Assembly (NCBI GenBank): GCA_012838315.1
Contig: DUPM01000005.1
Span: 1 to 38,368 of the forward strand
DNA from: Clostridiaceae bacterium
Lineage (GTDB): Bacteria > Bacillota > Clostridia > Saccharofermentanales > Saccharofermentanaceae
Reading direction: 5' to 3'
Length of the DNA stretch: 38,368 nt
In this document: positions 1 to 6,618 of the stretch, one piece after another
Numbering within the stretch: the first letter of the stretch is position 1
Layout of the letters: every line of letters starts with the position of its first letter
Notes under the pieces: model-generated
What the model saw: only the letters and a program-made list of their open reading frames with translations
Database searches by the model: none
Told to the model about the DNA's origin: nothing
Position numbers and translations under genes: made by a program

Positions 1-2
1 GT

Positions 3-236
3 GGAAGATCGCTTCGGCTTGAGGGCATAAAAATTTTGTTGACCGGAGATATGGCTAATCATTTTGATGTATATTACAGGGTTCATATTCAAGATTATGG
101 ATGGTTGGGATGGGCTAAGAATGGCGAAGAATCGGGTTCGCAGGGTCATTCCAAACGATTAGAAGGCATCGAAATCGTACTGGTAGAAAAGGACGGATCA
201 GCTCCGGGTTCAACCAATAATTGCTTTATTCGTTAA
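3..236 (+). CDS. ChW-repeat surface protein, C-terminal fragment
   Basis: This is the 3' end of a gene that begins outside the window. The frame is open from base 3 and ends with TAA at 234-236. It contains the tail of one ChW (clostridial hydrophobic, conserved Trp) repeat, marked by RLEGIKI, followed by a complete repeat with YYRVHIQDYGWLGWAKNGE, RLEGIEI and the typical ending GSAPGSTNN. ChW repeats occur mostly in secreted or surface proteins of Clostridia and are linked to wall or substrate attachment; the catalytic or adhesive part would lie upstream and cannot be seen. The stop codon is one base from the lexA stop on the other strand, so no intergenic terminator fits. The family call is firm, the overall protein function unknown. 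Confidence 0.85.
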   Translation, partial: GRSLRLEGIKILLTGDMANHFDVYYRVHIQDYGWLGWAKNGEESGSQGHSKRLEGIEIVLVEKDGSAPGSTNNCFIR

Positions 237-237
237 C

Positions 238-876
238 TCAGACGCCGTTCCTGAATAAGCCCGTAACAATACCCAATATATGACATTCTTCGGTGCAAAA
301 AGGGATAGGATCAAATGCATCGTTCTGAGGCATAAGGTATGGTAAACCATCAAGTTCGGATAGTGTCTTGACGGTTGCTTCCTCACCGATTAACGCTACA
401 ATAATCTGGCCGAGTCGAGCCGTCGGCTGTCGCTTAACGATGACATAATCGCCGTCCATGATATGAGCATCAATCATACTATCGCCTCGAACCTTGAGAA
501 CAAAATGTTCACCTGAAGAAAGGAAATCTGACGAGAAGGGGAGGGTTCGCTCAATATTCTGCTCTGCTAAGATTGGCACTCCGGCCGTTACTGCACCGAG
601 TAAAGGTAATCGAGTAATATCTAGACTATCGTTCTGAAACTCAGGAACCATAATGGCTCTTCGCTTGCCGGGCGTGTATTCGATTCGGCCCTGATCCTGA
701 AGACGCTTTAAATGGGCGTGTATAGTCGAAGTTGACTTAATGCCAACACCATTACAAATTTCTCGAACAGACGGGGGGTAAGAATTCTCTCTAAGATAGC
801 GAACAATGAACTGGTATACAGACTCTACCGTCTGTTCGACGTTGCTTCTGGTAAACTTATTCTTAGTCGTATCCAT
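238..876 (-). CDS. lexA: LexA SOS repressor
   Basis: Transcriptional repressor of the SOS DNA-damage response, which cleaves itself when RecA is activated. The 212-residue protein has an N-terminal winged helix-turn-helix (about 10-75, with PPSVREICNGVGIKSTSTI as recognition region) and a C-terminal S24 peptidase domain. The cleavage site is Ala98-Gly99 in AVTAGVP. The catalytic pair is Ser133 in GDSMID and Lys170 in EATVKTL, so the protein looks fully functional. The start at 876 follows a strong AGGAGG (883-888). It is divergent from the membrane-protein gene at 1029, and a LexA box overlaps its own -35, which indicates autorepression. The length is normal for Firmicutes LexA. Confidence 0.97.
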   Translation of the reverse strand: MDTTKNKFTRSNVEQTVESVYQFIVRYLRENSYPPSVREICNGVGIKSTSTIHAHLKRLQDQGRIEYTPGKRRAIMVPEFQNDSLDITRLPLLGAVTAGVPILAEQNIERTLPFSSDFLSSGEHFVLKVRGDSMIDAHIMDGDYVIVKRQPTARLGQIIVALIGEEATVKTLSELDGLPYLMPQNDAFDPIPFCTEECHILGIVTGLFRNGV

Positions 877-906
877 GAGCGACCTCCTGATTAATATCTT
901 ATAAAA

Positions 907-935
907 ATACTAGCATTACCTATGTTCAATGTCAA
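907..935 (-). promoter_or_regulatory. lexA promoter
   Basis: On the minus strand TTGACA (930-935) and TAGTAT (907-912) are separated by 17 bp, a near-consensus sigma-A promoter pointing at lexA. The LexA box at 933-946 overlaps the -35 element. Confidence 0.8.
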
Positions 936-946
936 ACGATTGTTCG
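933..946 (-). promoter_or_regulatory. LexA operator (SOS box)
   Basis: The minus strand reads CGAACAATCGTTTG, close to the Firmicutes SOS box CGAACRNRYGTTYC (two mismatches). It overlaps the lexA -35 and lies about 19 bp upstream of the -35 of the divergent gene at 1029. Its position in the lexA control region supports autoregulation; control of the divergent gene is inference. Confidence 0.75.
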
Positions 947-964
947 TTTCCGTGGATTTTGATT

Positions 965-994
965 TTGTTTACGTAGCGATAATTGTGCTATAAT
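965..994 (+). promoter_or_regulatory. Promoter of the lexA-divergent membrane-protein gene
   Basis: An extended -10, TG-C-TATAAT (-10 at 989-994), is preceded 18 bp upstream by TTGTTT (965-970). It lies about 35 bp before the ATG at 1029 and starts next to the LexA box. Confidence 0.65.
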
Positions 995-1028
995 TTCATA
1001 AGTAGAAACGCAAAGAGGAATCGTACGG

Positions 1029-1583
1029 ATGAAGAAGGACCAACATCGACTAATTGAATCCGGACAAGTGATGGGAAGCATTCGTCACTTGGGATTAACC
1101 ATATCTGATGTTATTACGTCAATGGGACGTAGCACGGTTCGATTCATTAAGAATATCCCACATCAGATTTCTAACGAGTATAAGAGACGTATTAATGAGT
1201 ATAGAAGGCGACCGAGACGCAAGACGCCCAATCGCGTCTATAGCTTGGTGGGATACACGACGAAGGCCTATGTAGATTCTAAGTACCGTATGGCTAGAGT
1301 CCTACGTCTAATCCGAACGTCTCTTGCATTAGCAATAATTCTTGTTGTATTAATTATGATCGTCAAGAGTATTTTGCCTGTTCTAGATCCTAAGAACTAT
1401 AAACAAATATTTGGAATCAATGATTTTACACAACTAACAGAGAACGATCCTTTTACAGATCATCGGGACGATGACATTGTCATGTTCTCGGACGGGGAGA
1501 GTATTATTACTTCTACAACGGAGTCTGATGCTACAGATGATTCAATGACTTCAACAACGATAGCCGGCGAAGAGATCGAATAG
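1029..1583 (+). CDS. Unrecognised single-pass membrane protein divergent from lexA
   Basis: I do not recognise a family. The 184-residue protein has a strongly basic N-terminal half (about residues 40-96, with runs such as EYRRRPRRK), one membrane span at about 97-118 (LALAIILVVLIMIV), and an acidic, Ser/Thr/Asp-rich tail of about 65 residues. By the positive-inside rule the basic part is cytoplasmic and the tail outside. No LysM or enzymatic motif is visible. AAGAGGAA lies 9-12 bases before the ATG. The place, divergent from lexA across a LexA box, is where Bacillus subtilis carries yneA, the SOS cell-division inhibitor, and this topology recalls other small SOS division inhibitors. That role is inference from position only. 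Confidence 0.8.
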   Translation: MKKDQHRLIESGQVMGSIRHLGLTISDVITSMGRSTVRFIKNIPHQISNEYKRRINEYRRRPRRKTPNRVYSLVGYTTKAYVDSKYRMARVLRLIRTSLALAIILVVLIMIVKSILPVLDPKNYKQIFGINDFTQLTENDPFTDHRDDDIVMFSDGESIITSTTESDATDDSMTSTTIAGEEIE

Positions 1584-1760
1584 TATTTTTATGTACACTG
1601 GTGCATATACGAACTTAGTTTTCTCACTCATGGATAGAATTGTTCGATGATTATGTGTGTTTTGTCGCGTTGATGATTATGACCTTTTGTAATATCCCTT
1701 GTCATCATTTTTTCTGCATAAATATTGAGAGGAGCAATAAATAATCCCTCGTGAATAATA

Positions 1761-1800
1761 CTTCCAATTAAACAAAATGTATGTTTTGTTTAATTGGAAG
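1761..1800. repeat. Perfect 17-bp inverted repeat with 6-base loop
   Basis: The left arm at 1761-1777 and right arm at 1784-1800 are exact reverse complements around the loop TGTATG. No T-tract follows on either strand, so it is not a standard terminator. The right arm runs directly into GGAAGGAGG and then a palindrome GGAAATTTCC (1803-1812). It could be a protein-binding site, an RNA structure over a ribosome-binding site, or a miniature element remnant. Confidence 0.7.
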
Positions 1801-1933
1801 GAGGAAATTTCCTTGATTTCAGGCGCGCATTCATTCTGATTATATTCTGACAGTACATCGTCTGATGTTGATCAATCTATATTAAGCCAACTGGATGTCT
1901 TTCATTATACTTTTATATCTCAGCCTCATCACT

Positions 1934-1975
1934 ACAAAAAATCAGCGCATCGACTTATGATGCGCTGATTTCTAT
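1934..1975 (-). terminator. Terminator at the end of leuA (possibly bidirectional)
   Basis: The 13-bp stem AAATCAGCGCATC / GATGCGCTGATTT (1939-1951 and 1959-1971) has a 7-base loop. Read on the minus strand it is followed by a T-run (complement of the A-run at 1936-1940), fitting the end of the leuA transcript. On the plus strand a weaker T-rich tail follows, so it may also stop the gene at 1029. Confidence 0.75.
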
Positions 1976-2098
1976 TTCTGCTCTTGATTTGAATCTTTCT
2001 ATATTGTTTCCGTTGTACGTTTCATCATTTGAAAGATTTTAAATAGATTCTATTTTGGCATTATTAAGCAATTGACATGCCATTTGCGAATCATGTGA

Positions 2099-3772
2099 TC
2101 AATTTATTTCTCGAGTATGGATCATCATATTGATTGCACTAATCACAGCTCGTAACGATGATTTCGTCACTGAACTTGAAATTCCCGCACCCAAATGTTT
2201 TTGCCTACCGGAATCTTCAATTTCGACATATGTGATAGCTGCTGAATCCGATCCGCTTTTCATCGCATGCTCGTTGTACATCGTTATGCTGACTTTATCT
2301 CCAGAATACTTGTGAAAGCCGTCACAGAATGCATCTAACAGACCGTTTCCGGCGCCAATGACTTCTATGCGTTTGCCATTGTGCATCAAAGTCACATGGA
2401 CATTAACATGACTTTCGCTTATAGACTCTTCTTTATACCCTGCCAATTCATAAGGGGATTTGATATTAACAAATGTGTCATCAAACAGGTCGAAAATTTG
2501 TTTCCCGTTTAATTCACACTGCATTTGATCGGATACTGAGGTACACAAGGCACCTATTGCCTTCTGGAATGGTTTGGGTAAGTGCAATCCAAACTGATTC
2601 TCCAATATGTAAGAAACGCCACCTTTTCCGGACTGGCTGTTGATTCTAATAATCGGATCGTAACTACGCCCAACATCCATAGGATCGATGGGCAGATAAG
2701 GTACTTCCCAATGATCCGCGTGTTTTTGCATTGCCTTCATGCCTTTGTTAATAGCGTCTTGATGAGAACCCGAGAATGCTGTAAACACTAACTTGCCGGC
2801 CCATGGATGACGAATATGGACATCTAAATTTGTCGCTTCTTCATATGCTTCCACGACACGATTCATATCAGAAAAATCCAGCTCGGGGTCAATGCCATGC
2901 ATGTACATATTCATTGCAATTGTGACAATATCCGCGTTTCCGGTTCGTTCGCCGTTGCCAAACAAAGTGCCTTCAACTCGGTCAGCACCGGCCATCAGTC
3001 CCAATTCGGTCGCTGCTACGGCGGTCCCGCGATCGTTATGTGGGTGAATGGAAACAATAATATGATCACGCCATTTCGTATTTTTACAGAAATATTCAAC
3101 TTGGTCTGCAAAGATGTTTGGCGTAGACATTTCAACGGTCCCAGGTAAATTGATAATGGCTTTCTTTTCGGAAGTTGGTTGCCATACATCTAAAACTCGA
3201 TCACAAATCTCAACGGCAAATTCCGGCTCTGTGCCCGAAAAACTTTCCGGAGAATACTCGAAAAACCATTCGGTACGACTGTCGTCTTTTTCAACCGCAT
3301 CTTTGATCATTTTCGCACCGGTAACCGCCAAATCAATGCATTCGGCCTTGCCAAAACGAAATACGACTTCACGCTGTAACGTTGAAGTTGAGTTATATAA
3401 GTGCACGACAGCCTTTGGCGCGCCTCTTAATGCCTCAATGGTTTTAGCGATGATATGTTCTCTTGACTGCGTCAGGACTTGAATAGCAACGTCATCCGGA
3501 ATCATGCCATTATCGATCAAATATCGACAGAACTCATACTCAGTATCTGAGGCGGCAGGAAAACCAATTTCTATTGTTTTAAATCCGATATCAACCAAAA
3601 ATTTGAAATAATTCAATTTTTGCTCCAAGTTCATTGGAATTTCCAAAGCTTGATTACCATCGCGCAAATCAACACTACACCAAATTGGAGCTTTCGTAAT
3701 TTCTTTTGTCGGCCATTCACGATTATTTATTTGAACGCCCGGCATTTTCTTGTATCTGTCTGCATTTTTCAT
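2099..3772 (-). CDS. leuA: 2-isopropylmalate synthase
   Basis: Catalyses the first committed step of leucine synthesis, condensing acetyl-CoA with 2-oxoisovalerate. The chosen ATG at 3772 gives 557 residues, typical of the longer (type 2) LeuA. It follows GGAGG by 8 bases; a longer frame reaching 3829 lacks a site. The HMG-CoA lyase-like TIM barrel is at the front, with SVDLRDGNQAL holding the metal-binding Asp and the Arg of the active site, HPHNDRGTAVAA holding the metal-binding His pair, and GNGERTGNADIVTI. The C-terminal LeuA dimer domain (from about residue 420), which binds leucine for feedback inhibition, is complete. The gene stands alone behind a T-box leader; leuB, leuC and leuD are not in the window. 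Confidence 0.97.
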   Translation of the reverse strand: MKNADRYKKMPGVQINNREWPTKEITKAPIWCSVDLRDGNQALEIPMNLEQKLNYFKFLVDIGFKTIEIGFPAASDTEYEFCRYLIDNGMIPDDVAIQVLTQSREHIIAKTIEALRGAPKAVVHLYNSTSTLQREVVFRFGKAECIDLAVTGAKMIKDAVEKDDSRTEWFFEYSPESFSGTEPEFAVEICDRVLDVWQPTSEKKAIINLPGTVEMSTPNIFADQVEYFCKNTKWRDHIIVSIHPHNDRGTAVAATELGLMAGADRVEGTLFGNGERTGNADIVTIAMNMYMHGIDPELDFSDMNRVVEAYEEATNLDVHIRHPWAGKLVFTAFSGSHQDAINKGMKAMQKHADHWEVPYLPIDPMDVGRSYDPIIRINSQSGKGGVSYILENQFGLHLPKPFQKAIGALCTSVSDQMQCELNGKQIFDLFDDTFVNIKSPYELAGYKEESISESHVNVHVTLMHNGKRIEVIGAGNGLLDAFCDGFHKYSGDKVSITMYNEHAMKSGSDSAAITYVEIEDSGRQKHLGAGISSSVTKSSLRAVISAINMMIHTREIN

Positions 3773-3836
3773 TTTCGTATCCTCCAATAAATTTATTCGC
3801 TGGTTTTCAGAATCAGTAGTCAAAAGCAAAGCAAAC

Positions 3837-3887
3837 TCATAGGCACGATATCACCGATCCAAAATGATTAAAAAGTATGTTTGTCAT
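3837..3887 (-). CDS. Possible 16-codon leader ORF between T-box and leuA
   Basis: Directly after the T-box terminator, GGAGG stands 6 bases before an ATG that opens a 16-residue frame, MTNILFNHFGSVISCL. Its stop overlaps a further ATG that encodes only MSLLCF. The ribosome-binding site is as good as that of leuA itself. There is no run of Leu codons, so a classical attenuator peptide is unlikely. It may be a translated upstream ORF, a decayed gene start, or chance. Confidence 0.35.
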   Translation of the reverse strand: MTNILFNHFGSVISCL

Positions 3888-3900
3888 ATTTACCTCCAAA

Positions 3901-3941
3901 AAAACAAAAAACCTTTCGTCTCAATAATAGAGACGAAAGGT
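3901..3941 (-). terminator. Regulated terminator of the leuA T-box
   Basis: The stem ACCTTTCGTCTC / GAGACGAAAGGT (3911-3922 and 3930-3941) has a 7-base loop, and on the minus strand a T-rich run (complement of 3901-3910) follows. It is the alternative to the antiterminator formed with the T-box sequence. Confidence 0.92.
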
Positions 3942-4165
3942 ATAAATATACTTCCGCGGTACCACTCCAATTCGCCAAATAAGGCGCTCTTACAGATACG
4001 AGGTCACCCTGATATCTTGCCACTGTAACGGTTGGCCTCCGACTCCATCTAATTGTGATTATCACGTTCAACGAGCGCACTCCAAGGTGAGTTCAAAAGA
4101 TTCTCTGACATTGCCTTGCACCAGCCGGCAACTCTCTGATGTCGAAAATTCCTTCTACTATTCCT
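3901..4165 (-). promoter_or_regulatory. T-box riboswitch leader of leuA (leucine type)
   Basis: The minus strand carries the T-box core AGTGGTACCGCGG (complement around 3954-3968) just before a 12-bp intrinsic terminator. Stem I features precede it: an AGAGAG bulge, GGTG, and the block GAACTCACCTTGGAG, in which CTC (4089-4091) is the likely specifier codon for leucine. The leader senses uncharged tRNA-Leu and blocks the terminator when leucine is scarce, so leuA is transcribed. The 5' end is approximate. The riboswitch class is certain; the specifier assignment rests on the motif and on the downstream gene. Confidence 0.93.
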
Positions 4166-4282
4166 AATCATCGTGTTTGGTATCGAATATTCAGTTGTCT
4201 AATTACGAATTGATACGTTTGAATCAATTTGTCTCAAGATATCATAGTTTATTTTCTCTCGTCAAGCCCCAATCGAAAATCT

Positions 4283-5734
4283 TCATTGAAGTTCCTTCGC
4301 AAAACGCCTTACCAAATCTTTATAGAGATTACCTCTCTCCTCAAAATGCCGAAAATAATCATAACTTGTACCGGTCGGAGACAATATAATCACATCGCCT
4401 TCCCTGCTCATTTGATATGCAATGCGGATAGCCTCATCATAGTTGGCTGCATCGGAAATCTGCACAAGATTTTCCCCGCATTCCTTAAAAACAGTATCAC
4501 GAATCAAGTCCGAATTATCACCATACAGAACGACGCTATGACAAACGCTAGCGATGGCCGTCCCGAGACCTGTATAATCGCATTTTTTATCCTGGCCACC
4601 GGCAATCAAGACGCCGCGCTCAGATCGAAGTGCAAGCGCTTCCATTGTATTAATTGTTCGAGTCGGGCTGGTGTCGATGGAACTATTGTAAAAGCGACGA
4701 TTATTTACGGATTCAACAAATTCAATTCGATGCTCAACGCCGGGAAATTGCTTCGCAACCTGAACAATCGCGTTGTTCCGGACAAAAGGGTGTGTAGCAC
4801 CGATGGCGGCAAGCATGTTGTCGATATTGTGACGACCGGGTATGAGAATATCGTCAGCATTCATAATCACTTCAGTCTGATCTTGGGTTTGAAGGAAAAT
4901 ATGATTATCCTTCAAGAAAACAACGGATTCTGATGATGGTACATTCTCAAAATGCAAAGTGTTTTCGAGTGAAAAACAAGATAGCGAACCCTTTTGTTGA
5001 CCTATAAATTCCTTGGTAATGTCATTATCCGCATTGATAACCAAACGATCAAAAAGGGTCTGACTTCGAAATATATTCATTTTAGAACTAATATACTCTT
5101 CATAATCTGAGTGAAAATCAAGGTGATTCGGAGAAATATTGGTGATTACGGCGACATTGCATCTTTGGGAAATTGTCATCAACTGGAAGGACGAGAGTTC
5201 GAGAACGACAAAATCTGATGATTCAATGGTCTCAATACGATCTAGTAGCGGGGTTCCAATATTTCCACCGAGATGAACATTATAGCCTTCAGCCTTTAAG
5301 ATTTCGGATATCAGTGTGGTGGTGGTCGTTTTTCCGTCACTACCGGTAACGGCAATGATTCGGGCCGGGCATAACGTCATAAATACTTCCATCTCCGAAG
5401 TTAGAATGGATCCTTTTTGACGCAAGGTCTTTAACACAGGTGAATCATCTCGAAACTTAGGGGTCTTAAATACAAAGTCGTAGTCACCCGAGGACAATGA
5501 TTGAAGATAGTGTTCTCCAGTGTGCCACTGCAAGGAAATGCCCTGAGCCTTAAATTCGGATTTAGTAGTCATTAACACGGCATCATCAGAATCTAATCGA
5601 TCAAAAGCCGATATCTTTGCACCGAGTGCGTGCAAAAAACGAATAAGTGGTCGATTCGAAATACCGACGCCGATGACAGCGACAGATTTATTTTTGATCA
5701 AAGCCTTAAATTCAGAATAATTTTGATTGTTCAT
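4283..5734 (-). CDS. murD: UDP-N-acetylmuramoylalanine-D-glutamate ligase
   Basis: Adds D-glutamate to UDP-MurNAc-L-Ala in the cytoplasmic stage of peptidoglycan synthesis. The 483 residues show the Mur ligase order: an N-terminal Rossmann-like UDP-binding domain (AVIGVGISN, about 18-26), the ATP P-loop TGSDGKTTTTT (130-140), GGNIGTPLL, ELSSFQL, NISPNHLDFH, the lysine expected to be carbamylated at K218 (YISSKMNIF), FPGVEHRIEFV, GGQDKK and LSPTGTSYDYF. Three spots differ from textbook MurD: SDGKT replaces TNGKT, KTPKF replaces the usual SPG, and YNSSIDTSPTR replaces NDSKATN. These look like a clade variant, not decay. The start has a weak AGGTGA site. It is transcribed alone towards leuA. Confidence 0.93.
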   Translation of the reverse strand: MNNQNYSEFKALIKNKSVAVIGVGISNRPLIRFLHALGAKISAFDRLDSDDAVLMTTKSEFKAQGISLQWHTGEHYLQSLSSGDYDFVFKTPKFRDDSPVLKTLRQKGSILTSEMEVFMTLCPARIIAVTGSDGKTTTTTLISEILKAEGYNVHLGGNIGTPLLDRIETIESSDFVVLELSSFQLMTISQRCNVAVITNISPNHLDFHSDYEEYISSKMNIFRSQTLFDRLVINADNDITKEFIGQQKGSLSCFSLENTLHFENVPSSESVVFLKDNHIFLQTQDQTEVIMNADDILIPGRHNIDNMLAAIGATHPFVRNNAIVQVAKQFPGVEHRIEFVESVNNRRFYNSSIDTSPTRTINTMEALALRSERGVLIAGGQDKKCDYTGLGTAIASVCHSVVLYGDNSDLIRDTVFKECGENLVQISDAANYDEAIRIAYQMSREGDVIILSPTGTSYDYFRHFEERGNLYKDLVRRFAKELQ

Positions 5735-5787
5735 AATTCACCTGATTCGTATGATTTTGAGAGTCGTTTAAACGAAGAACCTTGTCT

Positions 5788-5816
5788 ATTTTGAACTCTT
5801 GCAATTTGCTTGTCAA
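5788..5816 (-). promoter_or_regulatory. Candidate murD promoter
   Basis: On the minus strand TTGACA (5811-5816) and CAAAAT (5788-5793) are 17 bp apart and point to murD. The -35 falls inside the spacer of the opposing tRNA-Leu promoter. Confidence 0.5.
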
Positions 5817-5827
5817 TCTAGTATTAT
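5799..5827 (+). promoter_or_regulatory. tRNA-Leu promoter
   Basis: TTGCAA (5799-5804) and TATTAT (5822-5827) are separated by 17 bp, and the tRNA begins at 5840. Confidence 0.65.
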
Positions 5828-5839
5828 AACATCTGTTCT

Positions 5840-5926
5840 GCGGGAATGGCGGAATTGGCAGACGCGCTAGCTTCAGGTGCTAGTGATCGCAAGGTCGTGC
5901 AGGTTCAAGTCCTGTTTCCCGCACCA
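5840..5926 (+). tRNA. tRNA-Leu (anticodon CAG)
   Basis: An 87-base class II tRNA with encoded CCA (5924-5926). The acceptor stem GCGGGAA pairs with TTCCCGC (5840-5846 and 5916-5922). The anticodon stem CTAGC/GCTAG encloses the loop TTCAGGT with CAG at 5874-5876, which reads CUG leucine codons. A long variable arm and the T-loop GGTTCAAGTCC are present. It has its own promoter and terminator and lies on the strand opposite murD and the PH-domain gene. Confidence 0.97.
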
Positions 5927-5956
5927 AAAAGCTCGGTGATAAACCGAGCTTTTTTC
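5927..5956 (+). terminator. Terminator of tRNA-Leu
   Basis: The stem AAGCTCGGT / ACCGAGCTT around a GATAA loop is followed by TTTT. The A-run on its left side means it could also stop the PH-domain gene transcript coming from the other strand. Confidence 0.88.
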
Positions 5957-5985
5957 ATATAATAAATATAAGTAAATTGAATCGA

Positions 5986-6414
5986 TTAAGCCAGGACGTT
6001 GAAATCGATGTTGTCTCCCATTTCGCCGGCTGCTCCGAACATTTCTTTTCCGAGAACACGCTTTTCATCTCGCTCTTTTTCGACAATTGCGCTGATTGCT
6101 TTGCGAACACGCTCAGAATCCTTTATGTTTTTGAGCGTAATTTGGTTGTGTGTCTTATCTGCCGTATCAAGAATAATCGACCCAACCCTGAAAATCTTCT
6201 GAGAGAGACGCCTGGCAAGCTTAATGTCAAGCACGCGATATAGTAGCAACTCGTCAACTGTAGTGTGGATTAATCCCTTTTTAATGTAGAGACGATTGCA
6301 GTCAAAGCTGTAAACCGTGAATGAAATCGGCAATCCGAAATATCTCTTGCGATCTTTCCAGAGGATTTCATCCTCTACGATTAAACTGTCTAAAGAATTC
6401 TTTTGCTTTGACAT
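5986..6414 (-). CDS. Bacterial PH-domain protein
   Basis: A 142-residue protein that looks like a single bacterial pleckstrin-homology (bPH-type) domain: FGLPISFTVYSFDCNRLYIKKG followed by a beta-rich stretch with the pattern VDELLLYRVLDIKL and a closing helix, SERVRKAISAIVEKERDEKR. Proteins of this type in Clostridia are mostly uncharacterised; some bPH proteins act at membranes. No signal peptide or membrane span is seen, so it is probably cytoplasmic or peripheral. GGAGGG lies 5-6 bases before the ATG. It is monocistronic, with about 200 bp of AT-rich sequence upstream. The precise function is unknown. Confidence 0.75.
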   Translation of the reverse strand: MSKQKNSLDSLIVEDEILWKDRKRYFGLPISFTVYSFDCNRLYIKKGLIHTTVDELLLYRVLDIKLARRLSQKIFRVGSIILDTADKTHNQITLKNIKDSERVRKAISAIVEKERDEKRVLGKEMFGAAGEMGDNIDFNVLA

Positions 6415-6567
6415 AATACCCTCCGATTTTTACATATTCCGTTCAAACCATTATTCACTCTAAGTCTCGAAAATACCCAAACAAATAATGAGATTATTAT
6501 ACTACTAAAGCAAAAATACTTATATATATATTTCTATCCGATAAGAACCGTTTATAAAAATCGAATA

Positions 6568-6595
6568 AAGCACCACTTATCAAAAAGTGGTGCTT
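6568..6595 (-). terminator. Terminator downstream of ddh
   Basis: The 11-bp perfect stem AAGCACCACTT / AAGTGGTGCTT with a 6-base loop lies 24 bp after the ddh stop. The T-run on the minus strand is short (TTTATT), so termination may be moderate. Confidence 0.7.
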
Positions 6596-6618
6596 ATGCT
6601 TGAGTTCTTACACTTTTA

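Larger units (their letters stand above)
1584..2098. other. 515-bp non-coding region with two hairpins
   Basis: No convincing gene is present between the membrane-protein gene and the leuA stop. It holds a perfect 17-bp inverted repeat (1761-1800) next to a ribosome-binding-like GGAAGGAGG, a 13-bp terminator hairpin (1939-1971), and a 10-base direct repeat GATGATTATG (about 1645 and 1671). The rest is AT-rich and without recognisable signals. Confidence 0.6.

Noticed and set aside
1761-1800. Inverted repeat as a CRISPR repeat or intrinsic terminator
   Set aside because: There is one copy only without spacers, and no T-tract follows on either strand.
3114-3482. 122-codon plus-strand frame inside leuA
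   Set aside because: Shadow of the leuA reading frame; no start signal or recognisable composition.
4229-4933. 234-codon open frame on the plus strand within murD
   Set aside because: It is antisense to a complete, motif-rich murD, has no ribosome-binding site and shows no domain.
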